From contig LRBF01000170.1 in the NCBI GenBank assembly GCA_001580565.1, positions 1 through 64,000 on the forward strand: a stretch of DNA of 64,000 nt, given 5' to 3'. How positions within the stretch are numbered: the first letter of the stretch is position 1; each line of letters begins with the position of its first letter. Both the position numbers and the translations under genes were made by a program. This DNA comes from Caballeronia megalochromosomata (GTDB lineage Bacteria > Pseudomonadota > Gammaproteobacteria > Burkholderiales > Burkholderiaceae). Shown here piece by piece: positions 30,761-40,825 of the stretch. The notes beneath the pieces were generated by a model that was given only the letters and a program-made list of their open reading frames with translations, had not been told where the DNA came from and searched no databases.

Positions 30761-31111
30761 CTACAACGTCGATAACGTCAGCGCATTCGTCACCGACGTG
30801 ACGCCTTCGACGCCTTCGGCCGCCTGAGTCGCCAGACCCATCTGCGACTGTTCGGGCACCGTTCCTTCCAGCGTCACCACGCCGTTGCGCGCGCGCACTG
30901 TGATCGTGGTAGCCCTCAGCCCTTTCGTCCTGCTCAGCGCGCGAATCACGCTTTTCTGCAGCGCGCGGTCGGCAGTCTTGGCAGCTTTCGCATCCGATGC
31001 ATACGGCCGCGCGGGCGCAGCGAGCGCGTCACTGCCGTGTGCGTATGCGTGGAGTGATGCCAGAACCAGCAGCGCCCCGCTCACCAGCCTGCAAGCCTTT
31101 CCATGATTCAT
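30761..31111 (-). CDS. BON-domain periplasmic protein
   Basis: A 116-residue exported protein. ATG 31111 has an AGGGA site and starts a signal peptide (MNHGKACRLVSGALLVLASL). The mature part is one BON domain (residues about 48-115) with RALSRTKGLRATTITVRARN, GVVTLEGTVPEQ and a final VTSVTNALTL. BON domains occur in OsmY-like envelope stress proteins and are thought to bind membranes. It is not obviously part of an operon; a porin gene lies 78 bp upstream on the same strand. Confidence 0.88.
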   Translation of the reverse strand: MNHGKACRLVSGALLVLASLHAYAHGSDALAAPARPYASDAKAAKTADRALQKSVIRALSRTKGLRATTITVRARNGVVTLEGTVPEQSQMGLATQAAEGVEGVTSVTNALTLSTL

Positions 31112-31189
31112 CGAATTTTCCCTGTTGTGGAGTTCAACCTCGAAGACACATCCGATGCCGCCGGGCGGCGTCGATCGCGCCAATCGTCG

Positions 31190-32353
31190 TCAGAAGCGAT
31201 GCGTCATGCCGAGCACCGCGAGAACCTGCTTCGAACCGCTCGCGACAGCCGAGACGCCCGGCCAGCTCATGTTCGCGGAGCCGTTGTTCTTCAGATAGCC
31301 CGCTCGCATATAGAGGCTCGTGCGCTTGGAGAGACTATGGTCGACGCCCACTTCGATCCCCGGTGTGTTGTCGTGCACGCCGCGCACGTTTCTCTCGATG
31401 CCGGCGATCGCGATCACGTCTTCCGGCGTGGCCTGGATCGTTGCCCCGAATTCCATGATGCTGTATGAGTGAACCAGAGAAGCAAGCGGTACCTGAACTG
31501 CGGGCGTAATGGCGACCACCGCGCCGGGCGCAGGATCCTTTGGCCGGTTATACGAATAGTTGAACTGGAAATTCACGATGCCCACGCGGTAGGCGAGCGC
31601 GCCCGTGAAGTGTTCCGTCGCCATCAGATCGAAGGTCGTCAGCAAGCCCGGCGCGCTCGCCACGAGCGGTGCGGTCTCCTGCGCGCCGTGCTGATACTGA
31701 TAGCCGACGCCCGCGTAGAAGCCATAGCCCGAATAGTTCGCCGCCACGTCGAGCATCGCGCCGGAACGAACCGGCACGGGTTGCGTCACGGTGGCAGGCA
31801 GCGCGTACATCGCGTAGACGTGCGCGCCTCGCAGATCCGGCGACGTGTACACGATCGAATTGCTGGTCCGCCCGGACACATACTGCGTGGCGAGCGTGGA
31901 CCGGTCGGTCGCGCCCGCGAGGTCGGCTGCCGCCAGCGGCGACAGCACTTCGTTGCCGCGAAAAGGATCGGTGAAATACACGGCCCAGAAGCTCGGTTGA
32001 TACTGACGGCCGAACGTGAGCGATCCATAGGTATCGTGCTTCAGCCCCACCCACGACTGTCGGTAGAACATCGCTGTCGAGTCGGCAAAGAAGGCGCCGT
32101 TATTGATGTTGTAGCCGTTCTCGAGGTCGAACACCGCCTTTAGCCCGTTGCCGAGGTCTTCGACTCCCTTCAGGCCGAACAGGGACCCGGTTGATCCGCC
32201 GCTTCGTACGGAATACGAATGAGTTCCGCCGTTATCGAGGTACTGGACAAAGGTGTCCGCCACCCCGTATAGCGTCACGCTCGACTGGGCCGCCGCTCCA
32301 CCGGCGGCCAGTATCAGCGTAGCCCCACACATACCCTGACTCATGAAACGCAT
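31190..32353 (-). CDS. Gram-negative trimeric porin
   Basis: A 387-residue porin of the same family as the one at 15836. Signal peptide MRFMSQGMCGATLILAAGG is followed by SSVTLYGVADTFVQYLD; FGLKGVEDLGNGLKAVFDLE, FYRQSWVGL and FGRQY follow, and the last strand ends in MTHRF. I chose ATG 32353, which has a GAGGAG site 6 nt ahead; the frame opens at 32392. The gene stands divergent from the DUF2889 gene. No LacI-type operator is present, so it is regulated apart from the other porin. Confidence 0.9.
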   Translation of the reverse strand: MRFMSQGMCGATLILAAGGAAAQSSVTLYGVADTFVQYLDNGGTHSYSVRSGGSTGSLFGLKGVEDLGNGLKAVFDLENGYNINNGAFFADSTAMFYRQSWVGLKHDTYGSLTFGRQYQPSFWAVYFTDPFRGNEVLSPLAAADLAGATDRSTLATQYVSGRTSNSIVYTSPDLRGAHVYAMYALPATVTQPVPVRSGAMLDVAANYSGYGFYAGVGYQYQHGAQETAPLVASAPGLLTTFDLMATEHFTGALAYRVGIVNFQFNYSYNRPKDPAPGAVVAITPAVQVPLASLVHSYSIMEFGATIQATPEDVIAIAGIERNVRGVHDNTPGIEVGVDHSLSKRTSLYMRAGYLKNNGSANMSWPGVSAVASGSKQVLAVLGMTHRF

Positions 32354-32736
32354 GCATGTCTCCTCTTTGTGATTACCGTGTCCGATGAGCACGGGTCAAG
32401 CCAACTCATGCAGTTCCCATCCGGGACGACGCGCGGCCGATAGCCGTGCCGGTCGTCGCGGGGCCATCTTGCAGGGACGTCGAGGTGGATCAACTACCCG
32501 AACAGAGGGGGAACGGGAATACCCCGAGCAATGAACCCGGCAGCGACACGCATCGCGCCCCCCGACGCAGGGGGCGGCCAGCGTGCGTCATTCACCTAGG
32601 ATCGGTGCTATCGATCGCCTGCAATCACTCGAGAACACTCGAGGTCCGGCGCCGCACCATGAACTTCGTCATCGGTGCACCGGCGAATCTCGAGGCCATC
32701 GCCACCTGAAGATTGCTTCCCCAAGCGGAGATACCT
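32354..32736. other. 383-bp divergent region between porin and DUF2889 gene
   Basis: It should carry promoters for both genes. The only structure I see is the GC-rich inverted repeat at 32556-32576. No ORF or RNA in it is recognisable. Confidence 0.45.
32556..32576. promoter_or_regulatory. GC-rich inverted repeat upstream of the DUF2889 gene
   Basis: CGCCCCC and GGGGGCG are perfect 7-bp arms around a 7-bp spacer. The middle (CCCCGACGCAGGGG) loosely resembles the palindrome found upstream of the two beta-oxidation operons, with several mismatches. In DNA this GC-rich it may be coincidence. Confidence 0.3.
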
Positions 32737-33354
32737 ATGCCTGCCATCCCATCGAATCCTTCGGCACGGCGGCTCGTGCACACGCGCCGTGTCGAATGCA
32801 TGGGCTTCGAACGAAGCGACGGTCTGTTCGACATCGAAGGCCGCATGCGCGACACGAAGTCCACCGGCTCCGATCTCCTCTTCAAGACCGTGCCCGCCGG
32901 TTCGCCGATTCACGACATGCGCATCGTCGTCACGATCGACGCGAAGCTCGTGATCCAGCGCATCGACGCGCACAGCGACGCTGCGCCGAGCCGCTTCTGC
33001 GCGGAAATCAATCACGCGTATCGGAGCCTCGAGGGTCTGAGCATCGGCGCGGGCTTCATGAAAGAGGTCAAGAGCCGGTTGAGCGGTTCGAAGGGCTGCA
33101 CGCATCTGACCGAGTTGCTCGGCCCCATCGCCACGACAGCGATCCAGACGCTGATGGGCTGGCGCAAGGCCGCCGACTCGACGAACGGCATCGATGAAGG
33201 GCAGCCCGCCGTTCAGGCCCATCCGATGATCGACACCTGCCACGCGTGGCGCGCGGGCGGCGAGGTCGTGCAATTCGCGGTTCGGCGCAAGCATGAAGTG
33301 GCGCGGCGCGAAGCGCACGTTGCCGACGCAGACCCTCTGCCGCATCGCGGCTGA
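32737..33354 (+). CDS. DUF2889 domain protein
   Basis: A 205-residue protein matching the DUF2889 family. Family-like stretches are [45 protein letters not shown] text ([20 protein letters not shown]) and [23 protein letters not shown] 32737 has a GGAG site 6 nt ahead. The function is not known. It precedes the first LAL regulator on the same strand and so may belong to the same regulon as the beta-oxidation operons. No signal peptide or membrane segment is visible. Confidence 0.8.
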   Translation: MPAIPSNPSARRLVHTRRVECMGFERSDGLFDIEGRMRDTKSTGSDLLFKTVPAGSPIHDMRIVVTIDAKLVIQRIDAHSDAAPSRFCAEINHAYRSLEGLSIGAGFMKEVKSRLSGSKGCTHLTELLGPIATTAIQTLMGWRKAADSTNGIDEGQPAVQAHPMIDTCHAWRAGGEVVQFAVRRKHEVARREAHVADADPLPHRG

Positions 33355-33484
33355 TCCGGGTAGTCACTCCCCTGCGGGCCCTGAAAACGCTGCCAGCGCT
33401 GCGCTACAATGTGCCGATCATCATTTCGTCCTTTGGCCGTTGCCGACGAGGCGCAAGGCCGAAGCGCGCAAGGCGCAGGTCACG

Positions 33485-36331
33485 ATGCCGCAGAATTCCT
33501 CTCCCGCGGACCCGCGCCGCGCCCAACGAGGCGCCGCCGGGTTCCGGGCTGATCCACGCTTGATTCCGCCACGCAACACCGCCCGCATCGTCGCGCGCGA
33601 ACGTCTGCTGGCCCAGTTGCTCGACGCACGGCGCAATCGTTGCGTCGTGCTCCAGGGGCCTGCCGGCTGCGGCAAGACGAGCCTCCTGATCGCGTGGCGT
33701 GAAGCCCTGCTTTCGCTCGGCTTCGATATCGCATGGCTCACGCTCGCGGCAGAAGACAACGAGCTCACGCACTTCCTCGACTACCTTGTCGCCAGCCTCA
33801 TCCAGGTCGACCCGGCGATGTGCCATGAAGCGACGCTGCTGGGCGGCCGCGGCATGGACGACGAGGCGGTCGAGCGCACGATCATCTCCCTCGTGCGCGG
33901 TATCGCCGCCCATTCGAACGATCTCGTACTGGTGCTCGACGACCTGCATCACGTCTCCAACGCGCGCAATCACGAAGCATTGCAATGGCTGCTCGATTAC
34001 GCGCCCGCCAACCTTCACCTCGTGCTGGTCTCGCGCGCCGCCGTGCCGCTCTCGCTTGGACGCCCGCGTGACCAGGGTCTGGTGCTGGAACTGGACATGC
34101 GCGATCTGCGCTTCACGGCCGCCGAATCCGAGGCGTTCCTCAAGACTCAGCTCGGCGAGATCAGCCAGCGCGACGCGCGCCACCTGCACGAACTGGCCGA
34201 CGGCTGGGTGGCGGGGCTGCAACTCTTCGCCATGCGCCTGAAAGGCAAGAAGCAGGCCGCGACGAACCCCGCGTCCGCCGAACCGCTCGCCAATACCCAG
34301 CGTCTCGATGCCCGCGGCTTTGCCGCGTATTTCGAGCGCGAGGTGCTGTCGCGTCTCGCGCCTTCGGAAGTGGAACTGCTCATCCGGATGGCGAGTTGCA
34401 CGCGCGTGTGCGCGCCGCTGTGCATCGCCTTGACCGGTGACGACCAGTCTCCGGCCGACGTGCGCGCGCTGCTGACGAGGCTCGAGAGCGACAACCTGTT
34501 CATCGCGCCCATCGAGAGTTCGGGCAGCGAGACGTGGTATCGGCTGAACCCGCTTTTTCGCGAAACCTTGCTCGACCGTTTTCGCGAACGCAGCGAACTG
34601 CATCAGCGCGAGGTGCATCTCGCGGCGTGGATCTGGTTCCGCGATCACGAACAGCCCGACGATGCCGTGCGGCATGCGTTGCTCGCCGGCGAGTCGGCTG
34701 CGGCGGCCGACCTCGTGCTGCGCGTCGCGCGCACGATGCAGATCAAGGGCGAGCTGCGCCAACTGGTCGGGCTGATACGACTGCTGCCGCTCGCCGAAGT
34801 GCAGGCGCGCATCGGACTGCGGCTGTGGATGGTGCACCTGCAACTGTATGCGCGCGAATTCGATGCCTGCGCCGCCGCCATCGCGCGCCTGCAAGCCGAC
34901 ATCCCGGAAAGCGATACGCATTCGCGCTATCGGCTCATCCTGTTGCGGGCGGCCCTTGCGCTCCAGCGCGACGAAACCGACGAAGCCATGGCCGTGTTGC
35001 CGCAGATGCTGCAAATCCCCGCGCACGCCGACAACCTTGCTGTGGGCGGCCGCAACAATCTGCTGTCATGGATCTACATGCGGCGCGGCGAATACGAAGA
35101 GGCGCGGCGCGTGCAGAGCGAAGCGCCGCAGCTTATCGTCGAAGGCATGCCGCTCGTGGGCACCTCGGCGGGCATGCTGAACGGCCGCTGCATCGCGGGA
35201 TTCAGCTATGCGCTGGAGGGCAAATTCATCCAGGTGGAGCGCATCAGCCGCGACGTGCTGTTCGAAGCGGATCAACTCGGCAGCGCCGCCGCCGAAGCCG
35301 CGTATTTTGCCGCGGCGCTGCTCGGCGAAGTGCTGTACGAGTTCAACGAACTGGACGCGGCGCGCAGACTGCTTGAGGACCGCGTCGACGTGCTCGAACG
35401 CGTCTCCATTCCAGACTCCGTGTTGCGGGTGCTGACCGTGCTGTCGGCGGTGCATGGGGCGGCGGGTCATCTTCTCGACGCGTTCGCCTATCTCGAGCGT
35501 CTCGAAGAGTACGCGATGCAATACGGCCTGCATCGGCTCATCGCCCATAGCGTGGCCGCGCAGATCAATCGCCATCTGCAGAGCGGCCAGTCCGACGCGG
35601 CGGAAGCGGGCCTCGCCCGGATCGACATGATCGCGGCGCGCATCGCGATGCCCCCGGACGGGTCCGCAATGGGGACCGCCGCGGACATTCACGCGATGGC
35701 GGAGGGCGCGCACATCAACTGGTGTATCGCTCATGAAGATTTCGACGGCGCCGCGAGCCGTCTTCAGGCGCTGATTCCATTCTGCGAGGCACGCGGCTGG
35801 CAACGGCATGTGGCGCACTTCCAGCTCCAGGCCGGCGTCGTCGATGCGCGGCGCGGCCGGGCCGACGCTGCGCGCGCCGCCGTGCTCGCCGCGCTGCGCC
35901 GGGGCCATCGGCTGGGTCTTGTGCGCAGCCTGCTCGACGCCGATCCCGGTGCACTGGATCTCATCGACGTCGTCGTCCAGGGCGAGACGCACGACCCGGT
36001 CTTGTCCTTCTATGTGAGCCGGCTGCACGCTGCGCAAAAGGCGACTTCGGCCCTGCGCGCCCAGCAGGCGACCAAGCCCGGCGACCGCGGCGCGCCGCCC
36101 ACCGGCGCGGACACGCTGAGCGAGCGTGAGGCACGGGTCGTCGGCCTGCTCGCGCAGGCATTGCCCAACAAGAAAATTGCCCGCACGCTCGGCATCTCGC
36201 CCGAGACCGTGAAGTGGCATCTGAAGAACATCTACGGCAAGCTCGGCGTGTCGAGCCGCGACGAGGCCGTGGCCCGGGTGCGCGATCTCGAACTGGGCAC
36301 GCCGCCCGTCGCCGGTGGCGAAATGAATTGA
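33485..36331 (+). CDS. LAL/MalT-like LuxR-family regulator, copy 1
   Basis: A 948-residue large ATP-binding LuxR regulator. The N-terminal NTPase has Walker [10 protein letters not shown] and Walker [12 protein letters not shown], with [14 protein letters not shown] further on. A long helical-repeat middle region follows, and the C-terminal LuxR helix-turn-helix is [13 protein letters not shown]...[25 protein letters not shown] 33485 fits the start of homology; the frame opens at 33293. It lies upstream of the beta-oxidation operon starting at 36541 and is paralogous to the minus-strand copy at 53038-55782. A ligand plus ATP probably allow it to activate these operons. Confidence 0.92.
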   Translation: MPQNSSPADPRRAQRGAAGFRADPRLIPPRNTARIVARERLLAQLLDARRNRCVVLQGPAGCGKTSLLIAWREALLSLGFDIAWLTLAAEDNELTHFLDYLVASLIQVDPAMCHEATLLGGRGMDDEAVERTIISLVRGIAAHSNDLVLVLDDLHHVSNARNHEALQWLLDYAPANLHLVLVSRAAVPLSLGRPRDQGLVLELDMRDLRFTAAESEAFLKTQLGEISQRDARHLHELADGWVAGLQLFAMRLKGKKQAATNPASAEPLANTQRLDARGFAAYFEREVLSRLAPSEVELLIRMASCTRVCAPLCIALTGDDQSPADVRALLTRLESDNLFIAPIESSGSETWYRLNPLFRETLLDRFRERSELHQREVHLAAWIWFRDHEQPDDAVRHALLAGESAAAADLVLRVARTMQIKGELRQLVGLIRLLPLAEVQARIGLRLWMVHLQLYAREFDACAAAIARLQADIPESDTHSRYRLILLRAALALQRDETDEAMAVLPQMLQIPAHADNLAVGGRNNLLSWIYMRRGEYEEARRVQSEAPQLIVEGMPLVGTSAGMLNGRCIAGFSYALEGKFIQVERISRDVLFEADQLGSAAAEAAYFAAALLGEVLYEFNELDAARRLLEDRVDVLERVSIPDSVLRVLTVLSAVHGAAGHLLDAFAYLERLEEYAMQYGLHRLIAHSVAAQINRHLQSGQSDAAEAGLARIDMIAARIAMPPDGSAMGTAADIHAMAEGAHINWCIAHEDFDGAASRLQALIPFCEARGWQRHVAHFQLQAGVVDARRGRADAARAAVLAALRRGHRLGLVRSLLDADPGALDLIDVVVQGETHDPVLSFYVSRLHAAQKATSALRAQQATKPGDRGAPPTGADTLSEREARVVGLLAQALPNKKIARTLGISPETVKWHLKNIYGKLGVSSRDEAVARVRDLELGTPPVAGGEMN

Positions 36332-36392
36332 CGCGCCGCATCGTCGCGTGCGTCGCCGGCATCGGCTTCGTCGCCGCGCTTCGTCCGTTCCC

Positions 36393-36438
36393 GCTACCCG
36401 GTGCGGGTGGTTCGTAATCGTGCACGAGCCACTATTCT
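36393..36438 (+). promoter_or_regulatory. activator palindrome and promoter of the plus-strand beta-oxidation operon
   Basis: GCTACCCGGTGCGGGTGGT (36393-36411) is an imperfect palindrome (CTACCC/GGGTGG around GGTGC). It resembles the sites at 53001-53019 and 55905-55923. A weak -35 (TTCGTA, 36411-36416) abuts it and a TATTCT -10 follows at 36433-36438. A site touching a weak -35 is the layout expected for a class II activator. Confidence 0.55.
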
Positions 36439-36540
36439 GTGACTCGAGGGATCGCGCCCGACCGTCGACTACAGGCGCACCTCATCAAGCCAACGCCGGC
36501 GCGCGCCAAGACGCGCGCTGAAGCTCAGGAGACACGCGTA

Positions 36541-38421
36541 ATGACTACGCTCATGGCTGGTGAATCCACCGAAGCCCCTTATCGTCCCGTACGCTTTCCG
36601 GACCGGCGGCCGATCGTCGAACGCCGCGCCGACGGTACGCTGGTGCTGCGCTCGCCCAGCCTGCCTCCCGACATCGCGCAGAACAGCTTCGCCGCGTTCA
36701 TCCCCGAATGGGTCGAGCGTCCCGGCGATAGCCCGGCGTTCTGCCAGCGCGATGAAAACGACGCGTGGCGCTCGATCAGCTGGCGCGCGCTGTGGCTTCA
36801 ACTGCAAACGGTCGCGGCCGGCCTTCTCGACTTGGGCCTCGGCCAGACGCGGCCGCTGGTCCTGCTTTCGGGCAACTCGATCGAGCAGGCCGTGATGCTG
36901 CTTGCAGCCGAGTACGTCGGCATCCCCGCCGCACCGGTGTCGCCCGCCTATTCCACGCTGAGCGAGAACTTCGCTCGCCTGAAAGGCGTGCTCGAACTGG
37001 TGCCCCCCGCCGCGGTGTTCGTGCAGGACTCGGCTCAGTTCGAACGCGCGCTCGACATTGCCGAACTGGCGGCGACGCCGGTCATTGCGGTGCGCAACGT
37101 CCAGCACACACAGCGCGCCTGGGCCGACCTGCTTGCCGCTGACCTGACACCGGCGCGCGTGGCCGCGGTTGCGGCGGCGCACGCATCGATTCGCAAGGAC
37201 GACACCGCACGCATCCTCTTCACGTCGGGTTCGACCGGTACGCCGAAAGGCGTGCCCCTCTCCTACGGCAATTTCAGGGCGGTCGCATCGTACTACGCCG
37301 ACAATCTCGGCTGGATGCGTGAATCGCAACCGGTCTTCCTCGACTGGCTGCCGTGGCACCACGGCCTCGGCGGCGTTCTGAACATCGGGCGCTCGATCCA
37401 GTTCGGCGCGACTCACTATATCGACGATGGACGGCCGCTTCCCGGCCTGATCGAGCGCACCGTGCGCAACCTGCGCGAAGTCGCGCCGACAATCTTCACC
37501 AGCGTTCCTTCCGCATGGGCCGTGCTGGCGACCGAAATCGAGCGAGACCCCGTGCTGGCCCGCAGCCTGTTCGCCAACGTGCAGTATTTCGGCTACGGCG
37601 GAGCCAGCCTGCCGACCGACGTCTGGCAGCGCATCCAGCGCGCGGCCGTCGACACGGTCGGCGAACGCATCGTCTTCTCGACGGGCCTCGCCTGCACCGA
37701 GACGAGCGGCATGGGCACCTATTGCGGCTGGCCTTCGGCCGATGTCGGCAACATCGGCGGCCCGGTGCCGGGCTCGGAAGTGAAACTGCGGCCCCTCGAA
37801 GGCGGTGACGGACGCTACGAGATCCGCATGCGTGGCGCAAATGTGTTTGCGGGCTATATCGGCAACCCGGCGCTCACGGCCGCCGCTTTCGACGACGAGG
37901 GCTACTTCCGGCTGGGCGACGCGGTGCGCCTCGCGAATCCGGACGATCCGGGCCAGGGTCTGCTCTTCGCCGGCCGCGTGGTCGAAGACTTCAAGCTGAT
38001 GAACGGCACCTGGGTGCAGACCGGCGCGGTGCGCCTCGACTTGCTCGACCTGTGCGCGCCCCTCATCTCGGATGCGGTCATCTGCGGCCATGACCGCGAC
38101 TATCTCGCCGCGCTCGCGTGGCCGAACGTGGCCGCATGCCGGCGTCTCGCCCCCGAACTCGCCGAGCTCGATGCAGCCGCGCTGGCCAAGCATCCCGTCG
38201 TGGTGGCGGCGCTGCGCGAACGCCTCGCCGGAAGCCAGGGCGGCGGTGCAAGCCGCACCGTCGAGCGCCTGATGCTGATGGCCGAGCCGCCTTCGATCGA
38301 TGCCAATGAGATCGCTGAAAAGGGCTATGTGAACCAGGCCGTGACGCGTGCGCGCCGCGCGCATCTGATCGAGCAGCTCTACCGCATCGAACCAGCCACG
38401 CACATCGCCCGCATGCGATAG
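36541..38421 (+). CDS. feruloyl-CoA synthase-like acyl-CoA ligase
   Basis: A 626-residue adenylate-forming ligase of the feruloyl-CoA synthase group, which is longer than ordinary acyl-CoA ligases. The P-loop is LFTSGSTGTPKGVPLSYGN at about residues 226-244. DWLPWHHGLGG and FSTGLACTETSG follow, then GDAVRLANPDDP with the hinge region FAGRVVEDFKLMNGTWV. It activates a carboxylic acid with ATP and CoA. There is no hydratase-lyase (Ech) or vanillin dehydrogenase gene nearby, so ferulate itself is unlikely to be the substrate. It is the first gene of the plus-strand operon. ATG 36541 has an AGGAGA site. Confidence 0.88.
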   Translation: MTTLMAGESTEAPYRPVRFPDRRPIVERRADGTLVLRSPSLPPDIAQNSFAAFIPEWVERPGDSPAFCQRDENDAWRSISWRALWLQLQTVAAGLLDLGLGQTRPLVLLSGNSIEQAVMLLAAEYVGIPAAPVSPAYSTLSENFARLKGVLELVPPAAVFVQDSAQFERALDIAELAATPVIAVRNVQHTQRAWADLLAADLTPARVAAVAAAHASIRKDDTARILFTSGSTGTPKGVPLSYGNFRAVASYYADNLGWMRESQPVFLDWLPWHHGLGGVLNIGRSIQFGATHYIDDGRPLPGLIERTVRNLREVAPTIFTSVPSAWAVLATEIERDPVLARSLFANVQYFGYGGASLPTDVWQRIQRAAVDTVGERIVFSTGLACTETSGMGTYCGWPSADVGNIGGPVPGSEVKLRPLEGGDGRYEIRMRGANVFAGYIGNPALTAAAFDDEGYFRLGDAVRLANPDDPGQGLLFAGRVVEDFKLMNGTWVQTGAVRLDLLDLCAPLISDAVICGHDRDYLAALAWPNVAACRRLAPELAELDAAALAKHPVVVAALRERLAGSQGGGASRTVERLMLMAEPPSIDANEIAEKGYVNQAVTRARRAHLIEQLYRIEPATHIARMR

Positions 38422-38466
38422 CGCCATTCACGTCCTCACGTCGAATTCATTTTCAGGAATTTAGTT

Positions 38467-39606
38467 ATGCAAATTACACGTACCGTCTTTCGTGATGACC
38501 ATGAAATGCTGCGCACCACGGTGCGCCGCTTCCTGGAACGGGTGTGCGCGCCCAAACAACTGGAATGGGACAAGGCCGGCCGGGTCGATCGCGAGACCTG
38601 GCTCAAGGCAGGCCGCGAAGGACTGCTGTGCCTCACCTTGCCCACGGAATATGGCGGCGGCGGCGGGGACTTCGGCCACGCGGCGATCCTCAACGAGGAA
38701 GTGAATCGCGCCGGCCTGAGCGGCCTCGGCTTCGGCGTGCACTCGGACATCATCGCGCCGTATATCGCGCGCATCGGCAACGAGGAGCAAAAGCGGCAAT
38801 GGCTGCCGAAGGCGTGTACAGGAGAATCCATCCTCGCGATCGGTATGACGGAGCCCGGCACCGGCAGCGACCTGAAGGCGATCCGGACCACCGCGTTGCG
38901 CGACGGCGACGAGTACGTGATCAACGGCAGCAAGACCTTCATCAGCAACGGACTGAACGCCGATCTGATCGTGCTCGTCTGCAAGACCGACCCGAGCGCG
39001 GGCGCCAAGGGCGTCAGCCTGATCGTTGTCGAGACGAGCCGCGAGGGATTCCGCCGCGGCCGCAAACTCGACAAGGTCGGCATGCATTCGCAGGATACGG
39101 CCGAACTTTTCTTCGACGACGTCCGCGTGCCGGTGAGCAACCGTCTCGGCGAGGAGGGCAAGGGCTTCGCCTACCTGATGGGCGAGCTGCCGCAGGAGCG
39201 GCTCTCGATCGCCATCGGCGCCGCCGCGAAGCTGGAAGCCTGTCTCGAACACACGATCAACTACGTGAAGGACCGCAGGGCTTTCAATCAGACCGTATGG
39301 GACTTCCAGAACACGAAGTTCAAGCTCGCCGACATCAAGGCGCAGGCAACCGCCGTGCGGCTGCTGGTCGACCACTACCTCGCCGAGCATGTGCGCCGCC
39401 GCCTGACGCTGGAAGAAGCGGCGATCGCCAAGCTGTTCGCGACGGAGTCGCTCGGCAAGGCGCTCGACGACATGGTGCAACTGCATGGCGGCTACGGCTA
39501 CATGCTGGAGTATCCCGTCGCCCGCGCGTTCGCCGACGCGCGCGTCAACCGTATCTATGGCGGCACGAGCGAGGTCATGCGCGACCTCATTTCCCGCAAG
39601 CTGTAA
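38467..39606 (+). CDS. acyl-CoA dehydrogenase, copy 1
   Basis: A 379-residue flavoprotein. Family marks are [66 protein letters not shown] and [20 protein letters not shown], ending in [18 protein letters not shown]. The Glu found at position 376 in MCAD is Gly here, as in the LCAD/IVD-type subgroup, which uses a base on another helix. It introduces the 2,3-double bond into the acyl-CoA. It closely resembles the 379-residue protein at 51756-52895. It lies between the ligase and the gutted thiolase gene. Confidence 0.92.
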   Translation: MQITRTVFRDDHEMLRTTVRRFLERVCAPKQLEWDKAGRVDRETWLKAGREGLLCLTLPTEYGGGGGDFGHAAILNEEVNRAGLSGLGFGVHSDIIAPYIARIGNEEQKRQWLPKACTGESILAIGMTEPGTGSDLKAIRTTALRDGDEYVINGSKTFISNGLNADLIVLVCKTDPSAGAKGVSLIVVETSREGFRRGRKLDKVGMHSQDTAELFFDDVRVPVSNRLGEEGKGFAYLMGELPQERLSIAIGAAAKLEACLEHTINYVKDRRAFNQTVWDFQNTKFKLADIKAQATAVRLLVDHYLAEHVRRRLTLEEAAIAKLFATESLGKALDDMVQLHGGYGYMLEYPVARAFADARVNRIYGGTSEVMRDLISRKL

Positions 39607-39636
39607 TTCGAACATTGCATACCAAGGAGCAGCGAT

Positions 39637-39903
39637 ATGACTCGTAACGTGTTCGTCGCCGGCGTCGGCATGATTCCGTTCAGAAAGCCCGGCACCAGCG
39701 ATGCCTACGACGTGATGGGCGCGGGCGCCGTGCTCTCGAAAGGACATCCGCTGGGCGCCACCGGTCTCGCGCAGTGCTACGAACTGACGCATCGGTTGCG
39801 CGGCACGGCGGAGCAGCGCCAGGTCGAAGGCGCGAAGGTCGCGCTCGCGCACAACCTGGGGCTCGGCGGCGCGTGCGTGACCACCGTGTACAAGGCCGCC
39901 TGA
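39637..39903 (+). pseudogene. thiolase with a large in-frame internal deletion
   Basis: An 88-codon frame. The first 29 residues ([19 protein letters not shown] and onward) match the start of the SCP-x-type thiolase encoded at 50543-51730. The remainder, from [20 protein letters not shown] to the end, matches its last 58 residues. About 308 codons are missing between them, including the catalytic Cys region (NNNCSTGS). The frame is kept across the junction near 39715-39730, where short GGCG repeats could have mediated the deletion. It has a good ribosome-binding site (AAGGAG) and may still be translated, but it cannot be an active thiolase. The intact copy probably covers the reaction. Confidence 0.9.
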
Positions 39904-39933
39904 TGCGCTGCCGCTTCCAACCGAGTGTTCGAC

Positions 39934-40374
39934 ATGATCGATAAAAAATACATCGGGAAGGTCATTCCCGCGTTTCGCACGGTGGCCGAAGCGGGCCGGT
40001 TGCGGTTCTTCGCCAAGGCGACCGGCGAGACCAATCCCGTCTACTTCGACGAGTCCGCCGCGCGCGATGCGGGTCATCCGGGCCTGCCCTTGCCGCCTAC
40101 CTTCCTGTTCTCGCTGGAACTGGAGCAGCCGGACAGACGCTGGCGCGACGAGATCGGCATCCAGGTCGCGCGCATCCTGCACGGCGAGCAGTCGTTCACC
40201 TATCACCGGATGGCCTATGCCGGCGATGCGCTCCTGTTCGAATGCCATATCGCCGATATCTACGACAAGAAAGGCGGCGCGCTGGATTTCGTGGTGCGCG
40301 AAACCCGCGTGACCAACCAGAGGGGCGAGCACGTGGCCGATCTGCGCAGCGTGCTGGTGCATCGCAACGGCTGA
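39934..40374 (+). CDS. MaoC-like dehydratase, FAS1-type N-terminal fold
   Basis: A 146-residue hot-dog-fold protein of the MaoC N-terminal (FAS1 dehydratase-like) type. The hydratase-2 motif region reads ATGETNPVYFD; the usual Asp and His are Glu and Tyr, so catalytic function is doubtful alone. LPLPPTFLFSLELEQPD and ILHGEQSFTYHRMAYAGD are typical of the group. The next gene encodes a MaoC protein with an intact dyad. The two probably form a heteromeric enoyl-CoA hydratase, as known for ChsH1/ChsH2 in steroid side-chain degradation. I chose ATG 39934 (MIDKKYIG). Confidence 0.85.
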   Translation: MIDKKYIGKVIPAFRTVAEAGRLRFFAKATGETNPVYFDESAARDAGHPGLPLPPTFLFSLELEQPDRRWRDEIGIQVARILHGEQSFTYHRMAYAGDALLFECHIADIYDKKGGALDFVVRETRVTNQRGEHVADLRSVLVHRNG

Positions 40375-40386
40375 GGGGCGACACGA

Positions 40387-40800
40387 ATGAATCCATTGTT
40401 CGACAACGTGAAGGTCGGCGACACGCTGCCGCCGCTGACGCTCGCGCCCATCGACCGCACGACGCTCGCGCTCTTTGCCGGCGCGTCGGGCGATCACAAC
40501 GCGGTCCACATCGACCTCGACTTCGCGCGCCGCAGCGGCATGCCCGACGTATTCGCGCACGGCATGCTGTCGATGGCGTATCTCGCGCGCCTCTTGAACG
40601 GCTGGGTGGACCAGCGCCAGTTGCGGCAGTTCGGCGTGCGTTTTGTCGGCATCACGCATCTCGGCCACCGCATCACGTGCAGTGGCCGCGTGGTCGAGAA
40701 GTTCGAGGCCGATGGCGAGCGCCGCGTGAAAGTGGAGATCCAGACGGCCAATCAGTATGGCGAACCGCGCGTCCTCGGCGACGCCGTGATCGCCCTGTAA
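40387..40800 (+). CDS. MaoC-like enoyl-CoA hydratase subunit
   Basis: A 137-residue hot-dog-fold protein. The hydratase-2 motif is intact as FAGASGDHNAVHID, with the catalytic Asp and His. MPDVFAHGMLSMAYLARLL follows, which usually forms the substrate cavity. It starts 12 bp after the previous MaoC gene with a GAGGGG site. The pair would hydrate a 2-enoyl-CoA made by the upstream acyl-CoA dehydrogenase. Confidence 0.9.
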   Translation: MNPLFDNVKVGDTLPPLTLAPIDRTTLALFAGASGDHNAVHIDLDFARRSGMPDVFAHGMLSMAYLARLLNGWVDQRQLRQFGVRFVGITHLGHRITCSGRVVEKFEADGERRVKVEIQTANQYGEPRVLGDAVIAL

Positions 40801-40825
40801 ATACATCAATCAAGGAGACAAGGAT

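Noticed and set aside
36541..38421. A true ferulate degradation operon
   Set aside because: The ligase resembles feruloyl-CoA synthase, but no hydratase-lyase or vanillin dehydrogenase is nearby, and the operon carries beta-oxidation enzymes instead.
33404..38427. Very long minus-strand open frames opposite the LAL regulator and ligase (33404-35026, 36469-38427)
   Set aside because: High-GC coding DNA often has open antisense frames. These are rich in Arg/His/Ala/Gly with no recognisable domain, and the plus-strand genes are clear.
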